Of a stretch of 64,000 nt of DNA, positions 26,583 to 35,902 are shown one piece after another. The position numbers and the translations under genes are program-made. The notes beneath the pieces were generated by a model. It searched no databases. It saw only the letters and a list, made by a program, of their open reading frames with translations, and was not told the origin of the DNA. The DNA is taken from positions 1 to 64,000 of the forward strand of contig NZ_FBWL01000167.1 of NCBI RefSeq assembly GCF_001517425.1, in the 5' to 3' direction. Every line of letters begins with the position of its first letter. The first letter of the stretch is position 1. The DNA comes from Clostridium sp. C105KSO13 (GTDB lineage: Bacteria > Bacillota > Clostridia > Lachnospirales > Lachnospiraceae).

Positions 26583-26876
26583 TCAGAGCCGCACTTTTAT
26601 CCAGCCTGGAGCTCCCAGATCGGCAGATGCTTGCAAGAGGGCTATATCCAGTTTTTTTTCTTCCCATAGTCCAGATGCTAAGTGCTGCCGCCAATCCAAG
26701 GAATTTAGAGAATAAAGCTGTCCTTTGAAACTCTGGCCGGCGATACATAATAGCGGATAGAAGATGAATACCAGTACACCTGCAATCAGCAATATTATAA
26801 GTAATTTATCCAGTAAATTGTATAAATGGGCATCAATTGCTGATGCCCGTTTTTGCTTATACTTTTTACTCTTCAC
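26583..26876 (-). pseudogene. N-terminal and internal fragments of an ABC permease
   Basis: The first 60 residues are a normal inner-membrane permease start (basic N-terminus, then a strong helix LIILLIAGVLVFIFYPLLCI). After LNSLDWRQHL the frame switches to a short stretch resembling the EAA loop region of another permease part (LDIALLQASADLGAPGWIK), pointing to an internal deletion. The frame then ends near the ATPase remnant. A hairpin with a T-run (GGGCATCA 26828-26835, TGATGCCC 26841-26848) lies inside, on the plus strand. Confidence 0.6.
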
Positions 26877-27006
26877 CTTTGTTTCCTATCAAAGAGTTTC
26901 ATTTTTCCAGAATCATGTCCCGCTCTGTTCCAAAAAGTGACAGAGCTTCTTTCATCAGTTTACTTTGATTGAGTTTGAGTTATTTTTTGTTCCTACAACA
27001 AATTGC

Positions 27007-27066
27007 ATAACGTTGCAACACGGATCGTATAATGTTGCAATACAATGGATTCGCTGCAACATTATA
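27007..27066. promoter_or_regulatory. repeated dyad sites, probable enhancer for a sigma-54 activator
   Basis: Three related half-sites: ATAACGTTGCAA (27007-27018), ATAATGTTGCAA (27029-27040), and the inverted copy, part of TGCAACATTATA (27055-27066). The last two form a perfect 12-bp inverted repeat (27028-27039 with 27055-27066), and the first two are spaced by 22 bp, two helical turns. They lie 70-130 bp upstream of a consensus sigma-54 promoter, the usual place for activator sites. The cognate activator would be the PrpR-type protein at 31071, which has lost its DNA-binding end. Confidence 0.65.
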
Positions 27067-27135
27067 AGGAAAGATTGTGGCACTCTGGGACTTAAAATAC
27101 GGGCAAATACACTAATCTGTCTTTAAATAGAAAAC

Positions 27136-27150
27136 TGGCACACTTTTTGC
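27136..27150 (+). promoter_or_regulatory. consensus sigma-54 (RpoN) -24/-12 promoter
   Basis: TGGCAC at 27136-27141 and TTGC at 27147-27150 give GG-N10-GC spacing exactly as required by RpoN. Transcription should start near 27162, leaving an 80-nt leader before the GntP gene with its GGGAGG ribosome site. The match to consensus is complete in the key positions. The remaining sequence from 26877 to 27241 has no gene. Confidence 0.8.
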
Positions 27151-27241
27151 TTTATAATTTTATGATTGCATTATTATATAATCCCGGGACTAATGATGTG
27201 AAAGAAACAACGAAAATCTTATAATATTTTGGGAGGTCAAT

Positions 27242-28576
27242 ATGGTTAAATCAACAGCCTATATATTGATTGTGTTTGTTATTGCAATTTTTATCATGAT
27301 TGCACTTATTTCCAAGGCAAAGGTTCATCCTGTTATAAGTATTTTATTGACATCTTTAATTTTAGCAATAGCCCTGGGAACCCCCTGGGGCGATATTATG
27401 CCGACTATTGAAAGGGGGCTTGCTGATACAATCGATGATATAGCAATTGTAATTCTACTTGGATGTATACTTGGAAAGATTTTGGAGGAGACCGGAGCAG
27501 CGGTGCGAATAACCAAAGCCTCCATAAAATTGTTTGGCTGCAAGCATATTATTTGGGGCATCGTGGCCAGCTCGGCACTGTTAGGTATTCCAATTTTTGC
27601 TGACTCAGTAGTTATTTTGTTAATACCGATTATCTCTACGCTTGCTGTTGAAACGGGAACATCTATGATGTCTTTCGGGACTGCACTATATTTAGGGGCA
27701 TTGGTCACCGCTTCTTTGGTTCCGCCTACGCCGGGGCCGGTAGCGGCAGCAGGATTACTGGGAGTACCTATTGGAGAGGCAATACTTTGGGGGATTTTGG
27801 TATCTATTCCCGGTGTTATTGCATCCACTTTATATTGCAAGACCTTAAAGACACCGGTATTACCTAAAGAAGAGTACGTGGAAGCAGCAAAAAAGGCTGA
27901 AAAGGGGATAAAATTACCAGGTCTGGCAAACTCGATAATGCCCATTATACTTCCACTGATTTTAATTATGCTGAATACTATTATAAGCAATACAGCGCCG
28001 GGTTCTAAAGCTGCCGGATTCTTTTCCTTTATAGGATCACCCACACCTGCATTATTGTCAGGATGCTTTTTAGCATTATTATTAACAGGTAAAAAGTGGA
28101 AGGCAAAAGAAGTTCTTAATGATTGGGTAGAAGATTCCATCAGATCAGCAGCCATGCCGATTCTTGTAACCGGAATGGGCGGCGCACTGGCAGCTTTTAT
28201 TAAAAATGCAGGTGTCGCAGATAAAATTGCAAATGGAGTTGTGGGTTTAAATTTGCCCGGAATTTTAGTTCCAATCGTCATAGCGGCTCTGATACACGTT
28301 ATAACAGGATCTAATGCACTCGGAGTGATGACAGCTGCAGCACTGGTTCAGCCAATGCTTGACACAATTGGAGTTTCTCCGTTAGCCGCATTTTTAGCGT
28401 GTGCTTCAGGAGCACTTATGTTTAAGCAGGCAAATTCCAGTGGTTTCTGGGTAACAGTATCAATGTCTAATATGGATGTTAAACAAGGCTTAAGAGGGGT
28501 GGGCGGAGCGTCCACAATAGCAGGTGCCGTCTGTTCTATTGTAACGGTCATACTGCACTTTACAAGTATAATTTAA
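27242..28576 (+). CDS. GntP-family gluconate/sugar-acid:H+ symporter
   Basis: A 444-residue membrane carrier of the GntP family with about twelve hydrophobic segments. Family patterns: GILVSIPGVIA, the region LVPPTPGPVAAAGLLG (about residues 158-173) and ITGSNALGVMTAAALVQP near residue 358. It imports gluconate or related sugar or hydroxy acids. It is the first gene after the sigma-54 promoter. The two genes following are dehydrogenase-like, so the imported acid is probably oxidised. Exact substrate unknown. Confidence 0.9.
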   Translation: MVKSTAYILIVFVIAIFIMIALISKAKVHPVISILLTSLILAIALGTPWGDIMPTIERGLADTIDDIAIVILLGCILGKILEETGAAVRITKASIKLFGCKHIIWGIVASSALLGIPIFADSVVILLIPIISTLAVETGTSMMSFGTALYLGALVTASLVPPTPGPVAAAGLLGVPIGEAILWGILVSIPGVIASTLYCKTLKTPVLPKEEYVEAAKKAEKGIKLPGLANSIMPIILPLILIMLNTIISNTAPGSKAAGFFSFIGSPTPALLSGCFLALLLTGKKWKAKEVLNDWVEDSIRSAAMPILVTGMGGALAAFIKNAGVADKIANGVVGLNLPGILVPIVIAALIHVITGSNALGVMTAAALVQPMLDTIGVSPLAAFLACASGALMFKQANSSGFWVTVSMSNMDVKQGLRGVGGASTIAGAVCSIVTVILHFTSII

Positions 28577-28627
28577 GTGTATTTAATAGGTCACTGATAA
28601 TTAAAACAAATTAGAGGAGAATATATC

Positions 28628-29617
28628 ATGGAAAAATTTATTACGAAAGCAGCCAGATTGAATGGTCCTTATAATATTGAATTAATTGAAAGAGAGTTAG
28701 TTTGTGGAGAAGACGATATTATTGTTAAAAATCATCTAATGGGGATTTGCGGTTCAGATAAGAGTTTCTTTAGAGGTTTCTTACCACCTAAGACAGCTGA
28801 ATACAGGCAAAATCCTAAGTTTCCATTCTTATTGGGACATGAGAGTGGAGGAACTGTTGTAGCAGCGGGAAGCAAAGTATCTCAATTTCAGGTCGGTGAT
28901 AGAGTAATGGCTTTTGGCTGGAATAATAATTTTGCAAAGTACTTTGCCGCAAAGGAATTTCAGCTCCAGCCAGTACCGGAAGGAATCGATATGGATATCG
29001 CGGGATTGGGGGAGCCGACAGCCTGTGCAATGTACTCAGGGTTAAATAGCGGGGTTCAGTTAGGCGATGTTGTAGTTGTCATGGGAGGCGGATTTGCAGG
29101 TCAAATCATCGCCCAGTGTGCAAAACAAAAGGGTGCCTATAAGGTAATAGTGATTGATGTGTTAGATGGAAAATTGGAAATCGCAAAAAAACTTGGATGT
29201 GACATTACGATTAACTCTGCTAAAACAAACGCTGTTGAATTCATAAAAGATTTGACTAATGGCCGCGGTGCAGATGTCGTTGTTGAGGCTGCCGGAACAG
29301 AAGCGTCTTTTAACCTGGCAAGTGAAATCATTAAGCATAATGGTAAATTTGTATTTTATAGCTGGGTTACAAAACCAATTACCTTGAATATCACCCGATG
29401 GCATGATGATGGTCTGGAGTTTATTAACACTTGTCTGGTACATCATACCTGGCAGCAGAGATATGTATGGACACCGGAAGTATTCCGCCCGATTGCACAG
29501 GGAAAAATTGATGTTAAATCTCTTATTACCAATGAATTTAAGCTGGATGATTTAAAAGCAGGCTTTGAACTGGCAGATAAAGACGACACAGCCATTAAAA
29601 TTGTATTTCGTCCTTAG
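28628..29617 (+). CDS. zinc-type medium-chain dehydrogenase (MDR family)
   Basis: A 329-residue alcohol/polyol dehydrogenase-like protein. The catalytic zinc set is seen as GICGSDKSF (Cys about residue 40) and LLGHESGG (His-Glu about residue 70), and the NAD-binding Rossmann motif is VVVMGGGFAGQ (about residues 140-150). The structural zinc lobe with four cysteines found in classic members is absent, which shortens the protein. With the GntP carrier upstream it probably oxidises a hydroxyl of the imported acid. Ribosome site AGAGGAG. Confidence 0.85.
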   Translation: MEKFITKAARLNGPYNIELIERELVCGEDDIIVKNHLMGICGSDKSFFRGFLPPKTAEYRQNPKFPFLLGHESGGTVVAAGSKVSQFQVGDRVMAFGWNNNFAKYFAAKEFQLQPVPEGIDMDIAGLGEPTACAMYSGLNSGVQLGDVVVVMGGGFAGQIIAQCAKQKGAYKVIVIDVLDGKLEIAKKLGCDITINSAKTNAVEFIKDLTNGRGADVVVEAAGTEASFNLASEIIKHNGKFVFYSWVTKPITLNITRWHDDGLEFINTCLVHHTWQQRYVWTPEVFRPIAQGKIDVKSLITNEFKLDDLKAGFELADKDDTAIKIVFRP

Positions 29618-29664
29618 GCAGTAGTTATTGCGGCGAAATAGCAGTGAAAGGAGAAAATTACAAT

Positions 29665-31032
29665 ATGGATTATACAAACTTATGCAAGGTCAATTCAGGG
29701 AAAAAGTCCATAGTTGGGATTATAGGGGCTACACGGGGGTATGGGTATACATTATTAGCGCAGATTCCAAAAATCAAATGGATGGAATTAAGGGTTATCT
29801 GCTCCAGACATCCGGAAGAGTGCATAGAAGTTTTAAAAGAAACTGGATACGGTGAAAGAGATATTATATTATGCAGAGACAAGAAAGGCATTAATCAGAT
29901 CGATGAGAAAGCACTCTTAATCGTCAGCGATTATCGGCTAGTTATGGAATGTAAAATCACAGCGTTAGTAGAATGCACCGGCAATACGGCTGTAAGTGCA
30001 GATGCAGCACTTTTGGCACTGGAACGGGGAATCAATGTTTACATGGTATCAAAGGAGACAGACAGCGTATGCGGTCCTGTTCTAAATAAAGTGGCGGCCC
30101 AAAATGGTGCAGTCTATGCACTTGCTAATGGAGATCAGCCTCGCAATCTCTTAGATCTTTATTCCTGGGCTACGTTATTGGGACTGGAGGTAATCGCGGC
30201 AGGAAAATCCAGTGAATATGATTTTGTCTGGGATAGGGAAACGGGGATACTTTCTAATACAGACGGAAGCGGAATGAAGATAAAGATGCCTGAGATGCTT
30301 GAATATTGGAGATTTAAAGGAAAAGAAACATTGAGAGGACGTCAAGAACTTCTGGGAAAGTATACAGAAGTTGTTTCTGCAGATCTCTGTGAGATGAATC
30401 TTGTATCTAATATCACAGGTTTGCTGCCATCTGCTCCGACGATGAACTATCCGATTGCTAAGATTAGTGAACTTGCAAATATTTTTATTCCAGAGGAAGA
30501 CGGCGGCATTTTAAAGCGAAAAGGTGTAATAGATGTTTTTTATAATCTTCGCGGTGAAGATGAAGCAAGCTTCTGTGGTGGGGAATTTATTATTGTGAAA
30601 TGTGAAAACAGAAAGGTGTGGGATATCTTAAAGGCAAAAGGGCACGTTGTGAGCCACAATGAAAAATATGCCTGCATTTATTATCCATATCATTACATGG
30701 GACTGGAAACCCCGGTATCTATTATCCTTGGTGATATAATGGGAATCGGAACACATCCGGAGTGCCGGCAGATATCCATTATGGCCGCAATTGCAGAGAC
30801 CCACATATACAAAGGGACAGTATTAAAAGTGGAAGGTCATCATCATTCGATAAAAGGACTGACTCCGGAACTCCTTGAAAGGGAAAAAGGAGAAAATGCT
30901 GCTCCATTTTATCTTATGGATGGTATGACACTAAAAAAGGATGTAAAAAAAGGCAATTATATCTCCTTAGATGATCTTGATTTATCACAGTTGGAAACAT
31001 ACAAATTGTATAAGCAGGGTCTCAAAATGTAA
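29665..31032 (+). CDS. NAD(P)-binding dehydrogenase with C-terminal SAF domain
   Basis: A 455-residue protein of the homoserine-dehydrogenase-like/SAF family. The N-terminal Rossmann part has VGIIGATRGYG (about residues 17-27), a central catalytic part includes VECTGNTAV and the SKETD segment, and the C-terminal SAF-like region begins near HIYKGTVLKVEGHHHS and ends DVKKGNYISLDDL. Members in sugar-acid operons are poorly characterised. The start is placed at 29665, with AAGGAGA about 10 nt upstream; a GTG at 29644 precedes that site. It is last of three co-directional genes before the sigma-54 activator gene (38-nt gap). Confidence 0.75.
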   Translation: MDYTNLCKVNSGKKSIVGIIGATRGYGYTLLAQIPKIKWMELRVICSRHPEECIEVLKETGYGERDIILCRDKKGINQIDEKALLIVSDYRLVMECKITALVECTGNTAVSADAALLALERGINVYMVSKETDSVCGPVLNKVAAQNGAVYALANGDQPRNLLDLYSWATLLGLEVIAAGKSSEYDFVWDRETGILSNTDGSGMKIKMPEMLEYWRFKGKETLRGRQELLGKYTEVVSADLCEMNLVSNITGLLPSAPTMNYPIAKISELANIFIPEEDGGILKRKGVIDVFYNLRGEDEASFCGGEFIIVKCENRKVWDILKAKGHVVSHNEKYACIYYPYHYMGLETPVSIILGDIMGIGTHPECRQISIMAAIAETHIYKGTVLKVEGHHHSIKGLTPELLEREKGENAAPFYLMDGMTLKKDVKKGNYISLDDLDLSQLETYKLYKQGLKM

Positions 31033-31070
31033 CAAAAGTAAAGAAAGTAAAGTCATAGAGGTGGAGATTT

Positions 31071-33194
31071 ATGTTTAGCGTGTTGCTGATAGTTCCGTAT
31101 CCTGAGTTGGGACAGGTGGCTCAAAAAATTTATAGGGCCTATTTCAAACAAGAGGATTGTCATGTAGATATTCGAGTAATCAGGGCTGAACAAATAGAAA
31201 GGACGCTTGGAGACGAACAGCATGATCTTATAATTGGAAGAGGTCATAGTGCAGCTATTTTAAAAAAAACATTTCCATACATACCGGTTTTAGAGATACC
31301 AATTACCGGATATGATATCATGAGAGCGTTATTGGAAGCAAAAAGAAAGTTTGATTCCAAAAAAGTAGCAGTTATCATTTCTTCTACATATAGTCATGAC
31401 GAAAAAATTTTAAGCAACCTATTTAATATGGAGGTATCGGTCCAGGAAGTTGCTGATTATTCCCATGTAACGAAGGCAATAAAGAAAGCAGCTGAAAATA
31501 AATATGATACAGTCATTGGCGGATACTCGGTAAAGACGGCGGCAGGAAGTGAAAATATTAATACCGTTACAATAGAGACCGGCGAAGAAGCTGTTCTGCA
31601 GATTATGCACGAGGCAATCCTTATGAGAGATACGATTTATAAAGAGCGGGAAAGACGGAGCATTTATGAGACGATTAACCAGACCTCAAATGAGGGAATC
31701 ATCTATGTCAATATAAAAAATGAGATTGCCTTGGTTAATCGAAAAATTCTTCAAATGATTTTTCAAAATAATGGCGCTGTACATGGTAAAAAGATAGAGG
31801 AAAGTTATCCTTTTTTTGCTGAAGCATATTATCAGGTGATGAAATCAAAACAGCCGCTTTATAATGAATTACAGAAGGTACAGGATACAATATTTTCGAT
31901 TGATTACATGCCGGTGATAGTGGGAAACACACCCACAGGCGTGGTAATCACCTGTCAGGAAGTTAAAAAGATTCAACAGATAGAATCACAAATCCGTAAG
32001 AAATTGTCAGACAAGGGACTTGTTGCAAATTATAAACTTTCTGATGTTATCAGAAAAAGTGAATTAATGGATAATACAGTGAAAATCGCTAATAAATATG
32101 CATCAGTGTCATCTAACATTCTGATAGTGGGAGAAACGGGAACTGGAAAAGAACTGATTGCACAGGGCATTCATAATGGGAGTAAGAGAAGGAATGGCCC
32201 GTTTGTTGCAGTAAACTGCGCTGCACTTCCCGAAAATTTACTTGAAAGTGAATTGTTCGGCTATGTAGAAGGGGCGTTTACAGGCAGCCGTAAAGGTGGA
32301 AAAATGGGCTTTTTCGAGCAGGCACATCATGGGACCTTATTTTTGGATGAGATATCCGAAATACCCATTAACTTTCAAGGAAAATTGCTGCGAGCATTGC
32401 AGGAGCGGCAGGTGAGTACAAAGGATACGGACGGGGACGGAAAAATAGATCAGTATGGATATGGATGGCCTGTTCAAGCAGAAAATGCATCTGAATACTG
32501 GGCACATTTTATGTATATGGGTGGAGCGGACATTTCCATGTATGAGGACGGCGCATGGAAATCTCATCTGAGTAGTAAAGAAGCTATCCAAGGAACACAG
32601 ACTATGGTAGACTTGGTTCAAAAGGATAAAATTGCTCCAGAAAGTGTAGTAGACTATGACTGGGAAGCTGCAGCAAATGCATTTGTATCAGGTGAAGTAG
32701 CAATGATGCAAAATGGATCTTGGGTTGTAGACTCTGTAAAAGAAAAGGGACCTGATCTTGAAGGAAAATTTGGTGTGGCAGTATTTCCTGATGGACCAAG
32801 TGCAACCGCATATAGAGGGTATCCCAATACTTTCAATGTATTAGAATCTTCTGAACATAAAGATGAAGTGTGGAAATTTCTTGATTATTTTTACAATACA
32901 GACAGTGACGTTAAAGGTCTTACACTTGTGGGTGAATTCTGTAATGCAGCTGGAGGAATGTTATATACAAAGGATTTTATTGAATATGCAAAAGCAAACT
33001 ATAATAAAGAACTTCAAGCTTTCCTTGATGAATCAGATAACTTAAAAGCACCACCACTTGACCCAGATTGGCAATCTCTAACCAGTATGTATGGAAATTC
33101 AACTGTTCAGCAGATGCTTATGGGAGATATAAATGTTGAAGAGGGTATAACAACTCTGGATGAACAGTTAAAAGAATTGCATGGAGAAGAGTAA
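31071..33194 (+). CDS. chimera: PrpR-type sigma-54 activator N-terminus fused to ABC sugar-binding protein C-terminus
   Basis: A 707-residue in-frame fusion. Residues 1-190 are a PrpR_N-type sensory domain and about 195-310 a PAS-like domain. Residues about 325-447 are the first half of an AAA+ sigma-54 activator: Walker A GETGTGKE (about 354), GAFTGS (about 401, GAFTGA in most), Walker B GTLFLDEIS (about 421) and LLRALQERQV. There the AAA domain stops: sensor I, arginine finger, sensor II and the DNA-binding HTH are missing. From about residue 448 the sequence is the C-terminal 260 residues of a family 1 solute-binding protein (DTDGDGKIDQYGYGWP loop, then EAAANAFVSGEVAMMQNGSW). That part lacks its signal peptide and first lobe. 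The two permeases downstream belong to the lost binding protein. A deletion joining two operons is the simplest explanation; an assembly error must be excluded. Confidence 0.85.
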   Translation: MFSVLLIVPYPELGQVAQKIYRAYFKQEDCHVDIRVIRAEQIERTLGDEQHDLIIGRGHSAAILKKTFPYIPVLEIPITGYDIMRALLEAKRKFDSKKVAVIISSTYSHDEKILSNLFNMEVSVQEVADYSHVTKAIKKAAENKYDTVIGGYSVKTAAGSENINTVTIETGEEAVLQIMHEAILMRDTIYKERERRSIYETINQTSNEGIIYVNIKNEIALVNRKILQMIFQNNGAVHGKKIEESYPFFAEAYYQVMKSKQPLYNELQKVQDTIFSIDYMPVIVGNTPTGVVITCQEVKKIQQIESQIRKKLSDKGLVANYKLSDVIRKSELMDNTVKIANKYASVSSNILIVGETGTGKELIAQGIHNGSKRRNGPFVAVNCAALPENLLESELFGYVEGAFTGSRKGGKMGFFEQAHHGTLFLDEISEIPINFQGKLLRALQERQVSTKDTDGDGKIDQYGYGWPVQAENASEYWAHFMYMGGADISMYEDGAWKSHLSSKEAIQGTQTMVDLVQKDKIAPESVVDYDWEAAANAFVSGEVAMMQNGSWVVDSVKEKGPDLEGKFGVAVFPDGPSATAYRGYPNTFNVLESSEHKDEVWKFLDYFYNTDSDVKGLTLVGEFCNAAGGMLYTKDFIEYAKANYNKELQAFLDESDNLKAPPLDPDWQSLTSMYGNSTVQQMLMGDINVEEGITTLDEQLKELHGEE

Positions 33195-33200
33195 TTAATT

Positions 33201-34076
33201 ATGAATAATAAGTTGAAGAACAAATTGTCACCGTATATGTTTATTTTACCCTGTGCCCTATTAATAATCGTTATATTGATTTATCCCGTTTTGACAGGAC
33301 TTTTTAAGAGCTTTTATAATGAGAACTTAATCAAGATAACACAGAAAGATTTTGTAGGGTTAGAAAATTATATAAATCTTTTTCACGATAAGATGTTTCT
33401 CAAAGCACTTAGGAAATCTATTGTGTGGACATTGGCAATCCTGGTGTTTGAGATGCTGCTGGGGATGTTTTTTGCAGTGATTCTAAATAAAGATATTTAC
33501 TGTAAAAAAATATTTAGATGTCTGGTACTAATTCCCTGGATCATACCAAATGCTATCGCAGGCATCATTTGGAAATGGTTTCTAAATGAATCTTATGGAA
33601 TGATGAATTACATACTCAAAAGCATAGGGCTGATTGATTACAATCTGCCCTGGCTATCTGAAAATAAGCTGGCAGAATTGTCGGTAATCATGGTGATCAT
33701 TTGGAAAAGCATCCCCTTTGTTGCTATTACATTGCTTGCTGGAATGCAAGCAATTTCTGTGGACCTATATGAGGCAGCTAAGGTGGATGGAGCAAAAGGG
33801 GCACAGTGTTTTCGCTATATTACCCTTCCAGCGCTTAAAAACATCTCCATGATAACAGCGATACTAACATCCATATGGAATTTTAATCAATTGGAAATTA
33901 TACAAGTAGTTACAAAGGGGGGACCGGGAGAGGCAACTATGTCCCTGCCAATCTATATTTATAGATTATTTATGCAGACATTTCAGACAAGTTATGCGTC
34001 TGCTGCAGCCATAATCATGATGTTAATTTTGATTGTACCTTGTATATTTTATGTTAAAAAGTCACTTGAGGGGTGA
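33201..34076 (+). CDS. carbohydrate ABC transporter permease (MalF/UgpA type)
   Basis: A 291-residue inner-membrane permease with six predicted helices and the EAA loop (EAAKVDGAKGAQCFRYITLP, near residues 194-213) that contacts the ATPase. It begins 6 nt after the chimeric gene, as permease genes normally follow a binding-protein gene. No ATPase is in this operon, so it would use a shared MsmK-type ATPase, as is common in Firmicutes. Function is doubtful because the binding protein is truncated. Confidence 0.9.
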   Translation: MNNKLKNKLSPYMFILPCALLIIVILIYPVLTGLFKSFYNENLIKITQKDFVGLENYINLFHDKMFLKALRKSIVWTLAILVFEMLLGMFFAVILNKDIYCKKIFRCLVLIPWIIPNAIAGIIWKWFLNESYGMMNYILKSIGLIDYNLPWLSENKLAELSVIMVIIWKSIPFVAITLLAGMQAISVDLYEAAKVDGAKGAQCFRYITLPALKNISMITAILTSIWNFNQLEIIQVVTKGGPGEATMSLPIYIYRLFMQTFQTSYASAAAIIMMLILIVPCIFYVKKSLEG

Positions 34077-34080
34077 GAAA

Positions 34081-34923
34081 ATGAATAGAGAACAAAAAAG
34101 AAAAGTACAAAAAATAATACTTACATTTGTAATCCTTGTGACTACGGTTATACTGATTTTGCCATTTCTATGGATGATATCTACCTCGTTTAAGCAGGCA
34201 GATGAGATATTTGCAGCAATACCAAAATGGTTACCAAGAGAATTTAGTTTTCAAAATTACGTAAAGATATGGAATAGAGAATATTTTAAAATTTATTTTG
34301 TAAATTCATTAATTGTTTCACTGTGCACCATGGGAATATCCTTAATTGTGGCAATGCTTGCGGGCTATGGGATTTCTAGATTCCGGTTTAAAGGGCGTAC
34401 TTTTTTTTCTTCGGTTTTAATTGTGGTACAAATGTTTCCTAGTATGTTGCTTTTAATCCCCATGTATACAATTATGAGCAAAATGGGTCTTCTTGATACA
34501 CATTTGTCCATGATTATTGCTTATACAACCTTTGCCATGCCATTTTGTACTTGGATGATAAAAGGCTATTTTGATACCATACCTGTTTCTCTGGAAGAAT
34601 CAGCAAGAATTGATGGGTGTGGAAGATTAAAAATTCTATTTCGTATTATTATGCCCCTTGCAGCACCAGGAATTGTTACTGTTTCCATGTTTTCCTTTAT
34701 TTTGTCATGGCAAGAATATTTGTATGCATTGACATTTGCTCGTACTGAAGGAATGCGTACGTTAACTGTAGGCATTTCCCTTATGCAAGGACAACATGGA
34801 AGTGTAGATTGGGGACAGATTATGTCAGGTTCTGTTATCGCATGTATTCCTGGGTTGATTCTGTTTACTTATTTGGAAAAATATTTGGTACAAGGTTTTA
34901 CTATGGGAGCAGTAAAGGAGTAG
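34081..34923 (+). CDS. carbohydrate ABC transporter permease (MalG/UgpE type)
   Basis: A 280-residue second permease with six helices and an EAA loop (EESARIDGCGRLKILFRIIM, near residue 178). The start at 34081 follows GAGGGGTGA, which overlaps the stop of the partner permease; an extension to 34033 would overlap that gene. It pairs with the MalF-type protein at 33201. Confidence 0.9.
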   Translation: MNREQKRKVQKIILTFVILVTTVILILPFLWMISTSFKQADEIFAAIPKWLPREFSFQNYVKIWNREYFKIYFVNSLIVSLCTMGISLIVAMLAGYGISRFRFKGRTFFSSVLIVVQMFPSMLLLIPMYTIMSKMGLLDTHLSMIIAYTTFAMPFCTWMIKGYFDTIPVSLEESARIDGCGRLKILFRIIMPLAAPGIVTVSMFSFILSWQEYLYALTFARTEGMRTLTVGISLMQGQHGSVDWGQIMSGSVIACIPGLILFTYLEKYLVQGFTMGAVKE

Positions 34924-34927
34924 CAAG

Positions 34928-35902
34928 ATGAATAAAAGGATAAAGGTAGGAATTATTGGTTGTGGACGTGTAGCTGAAAACCATGTTGAAGCCATTCGAA
35001 AATGTGAGAATTGTCTCTTGGTTGCAGCAGCCGGTGGCCGAAGAGCCCAGGAATTTGGTAAGAGACATAATATTCCTATTATGGAAACTGAGGAGCTTTG
35101 CAAAGCAGAAGAAATTGATGCTGTGCTAATATTGACTCCACCCAAAACACATTTTGATTATGTGATAAAGTGTGCAGATGCTGGTAAGCATATTTTGGTA
35201 GAAAAGCCTGTAAGTTTTTGTGAAGAAGAGATTGAAAAGATGATTCAAAAGGTACGAAAGAAAAATGTAGTCTGTGTACCAGGACATAGCTACATATATC
35301 TGCCAGAACTTGCACGTATGAAGAATGCTGTTAACAATGGAAAATTAGGAGTTCCTACGTATTTATATTTGTCAGAAACATATTATATGAAACCAGATTT
35401 GTTTGAGAAATATGAAGGCCCGGAGAAGGATGTTTTATGTCATCAGCTATATATGATGCTGGGATTCCTTGGTATGCCTCTGGAAGTAAGTGCATTTAAA
35501 GGGGAATTTGATAAAAAGGATATTGAAACAGGGGGACCACAGGTCATAGTAAATTTTAAATATAGTACAGGTACCCTGGTACAAATTGTCGTAAGCTGGG
35601 CAGCAGATGACTATTCTGCAGATTCTTTTACCTTTAAAGTTAAAATTATGGGGACAAAGGGAAGTATGAATTTTTCCAGGCTTGATTATGTAGAAACTCT
35701 TCCAGGTGGATATGACCAGCCATTGTATCAGGAAATGTTTGATGCCCAGTTAGATTGGTTTATTAATAGTTGTATCATAGATAAGAAAGAGCCGTTGTCG
35801 ACAATGGAGGATGCAGGTAACGTCTGCCGGTTATACAAAAGCATACAAAGGGCTATAAAGGATAAAAAAGTAGTTATAATAGCGAAAGGGAAGGAATTAT
35901 GA
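34928..35902 (+). CDS. Gfo/Idh/MocA-family sugar dehydrogenase
   Basis: A 324-residue NAD(P)-dependent oxidoreductase. The Rossmann motif GIIGCGRVAENH is at residues 8-19, and the catalytic lysine is in the EKPVSF segment (about 96-101), the family's standard motif, unlike the EKA form of the gene at 12078. It starts 5 nt after the permease and overlaps the dehydratase gene by 4 nt. It probably oxidises an imported sugar at C1 to a lactone, the first step of the pathway suggested by its neighbours. Substrate unknown. Confidence 0.88.
   Translation: MNKRIKVGIIGCGRVAENHVEAIRKCENCLLVAAAGGRRAQEFGKRHNIPIMETEELCKAEEIDAVLILTPPKTHFDYVIKCADAGKHILVEKPVSFCEEEIEKMIQKVRKKNVVCVPGHSYIYLPELARMKNAVNNGKLGVPTYLYLSETYYMKPDLFEKYEGPEKDVLCHQLYMMLGFLGMPLEVSAFKGEFDKKDIETGGPQVIVNFKYSTGTLVQIVVSWAADDYSADSFTFKVKIMGTKGSMNFSRLDYVETLPGGYDQPLYQEMFDAQLDWFINSCIIDKKEPLSTMEDAGNVCRLYKSIQRAIKDKKVVIIAKGKEL

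Noticed and set aside
27325-28281. 318-residue open frame antisense to the GntP carrier gene
   Set aside because: It mirrors codon patterns of the membrane-protein gene on the other strand, has no ribosome site and no recognisable domain.
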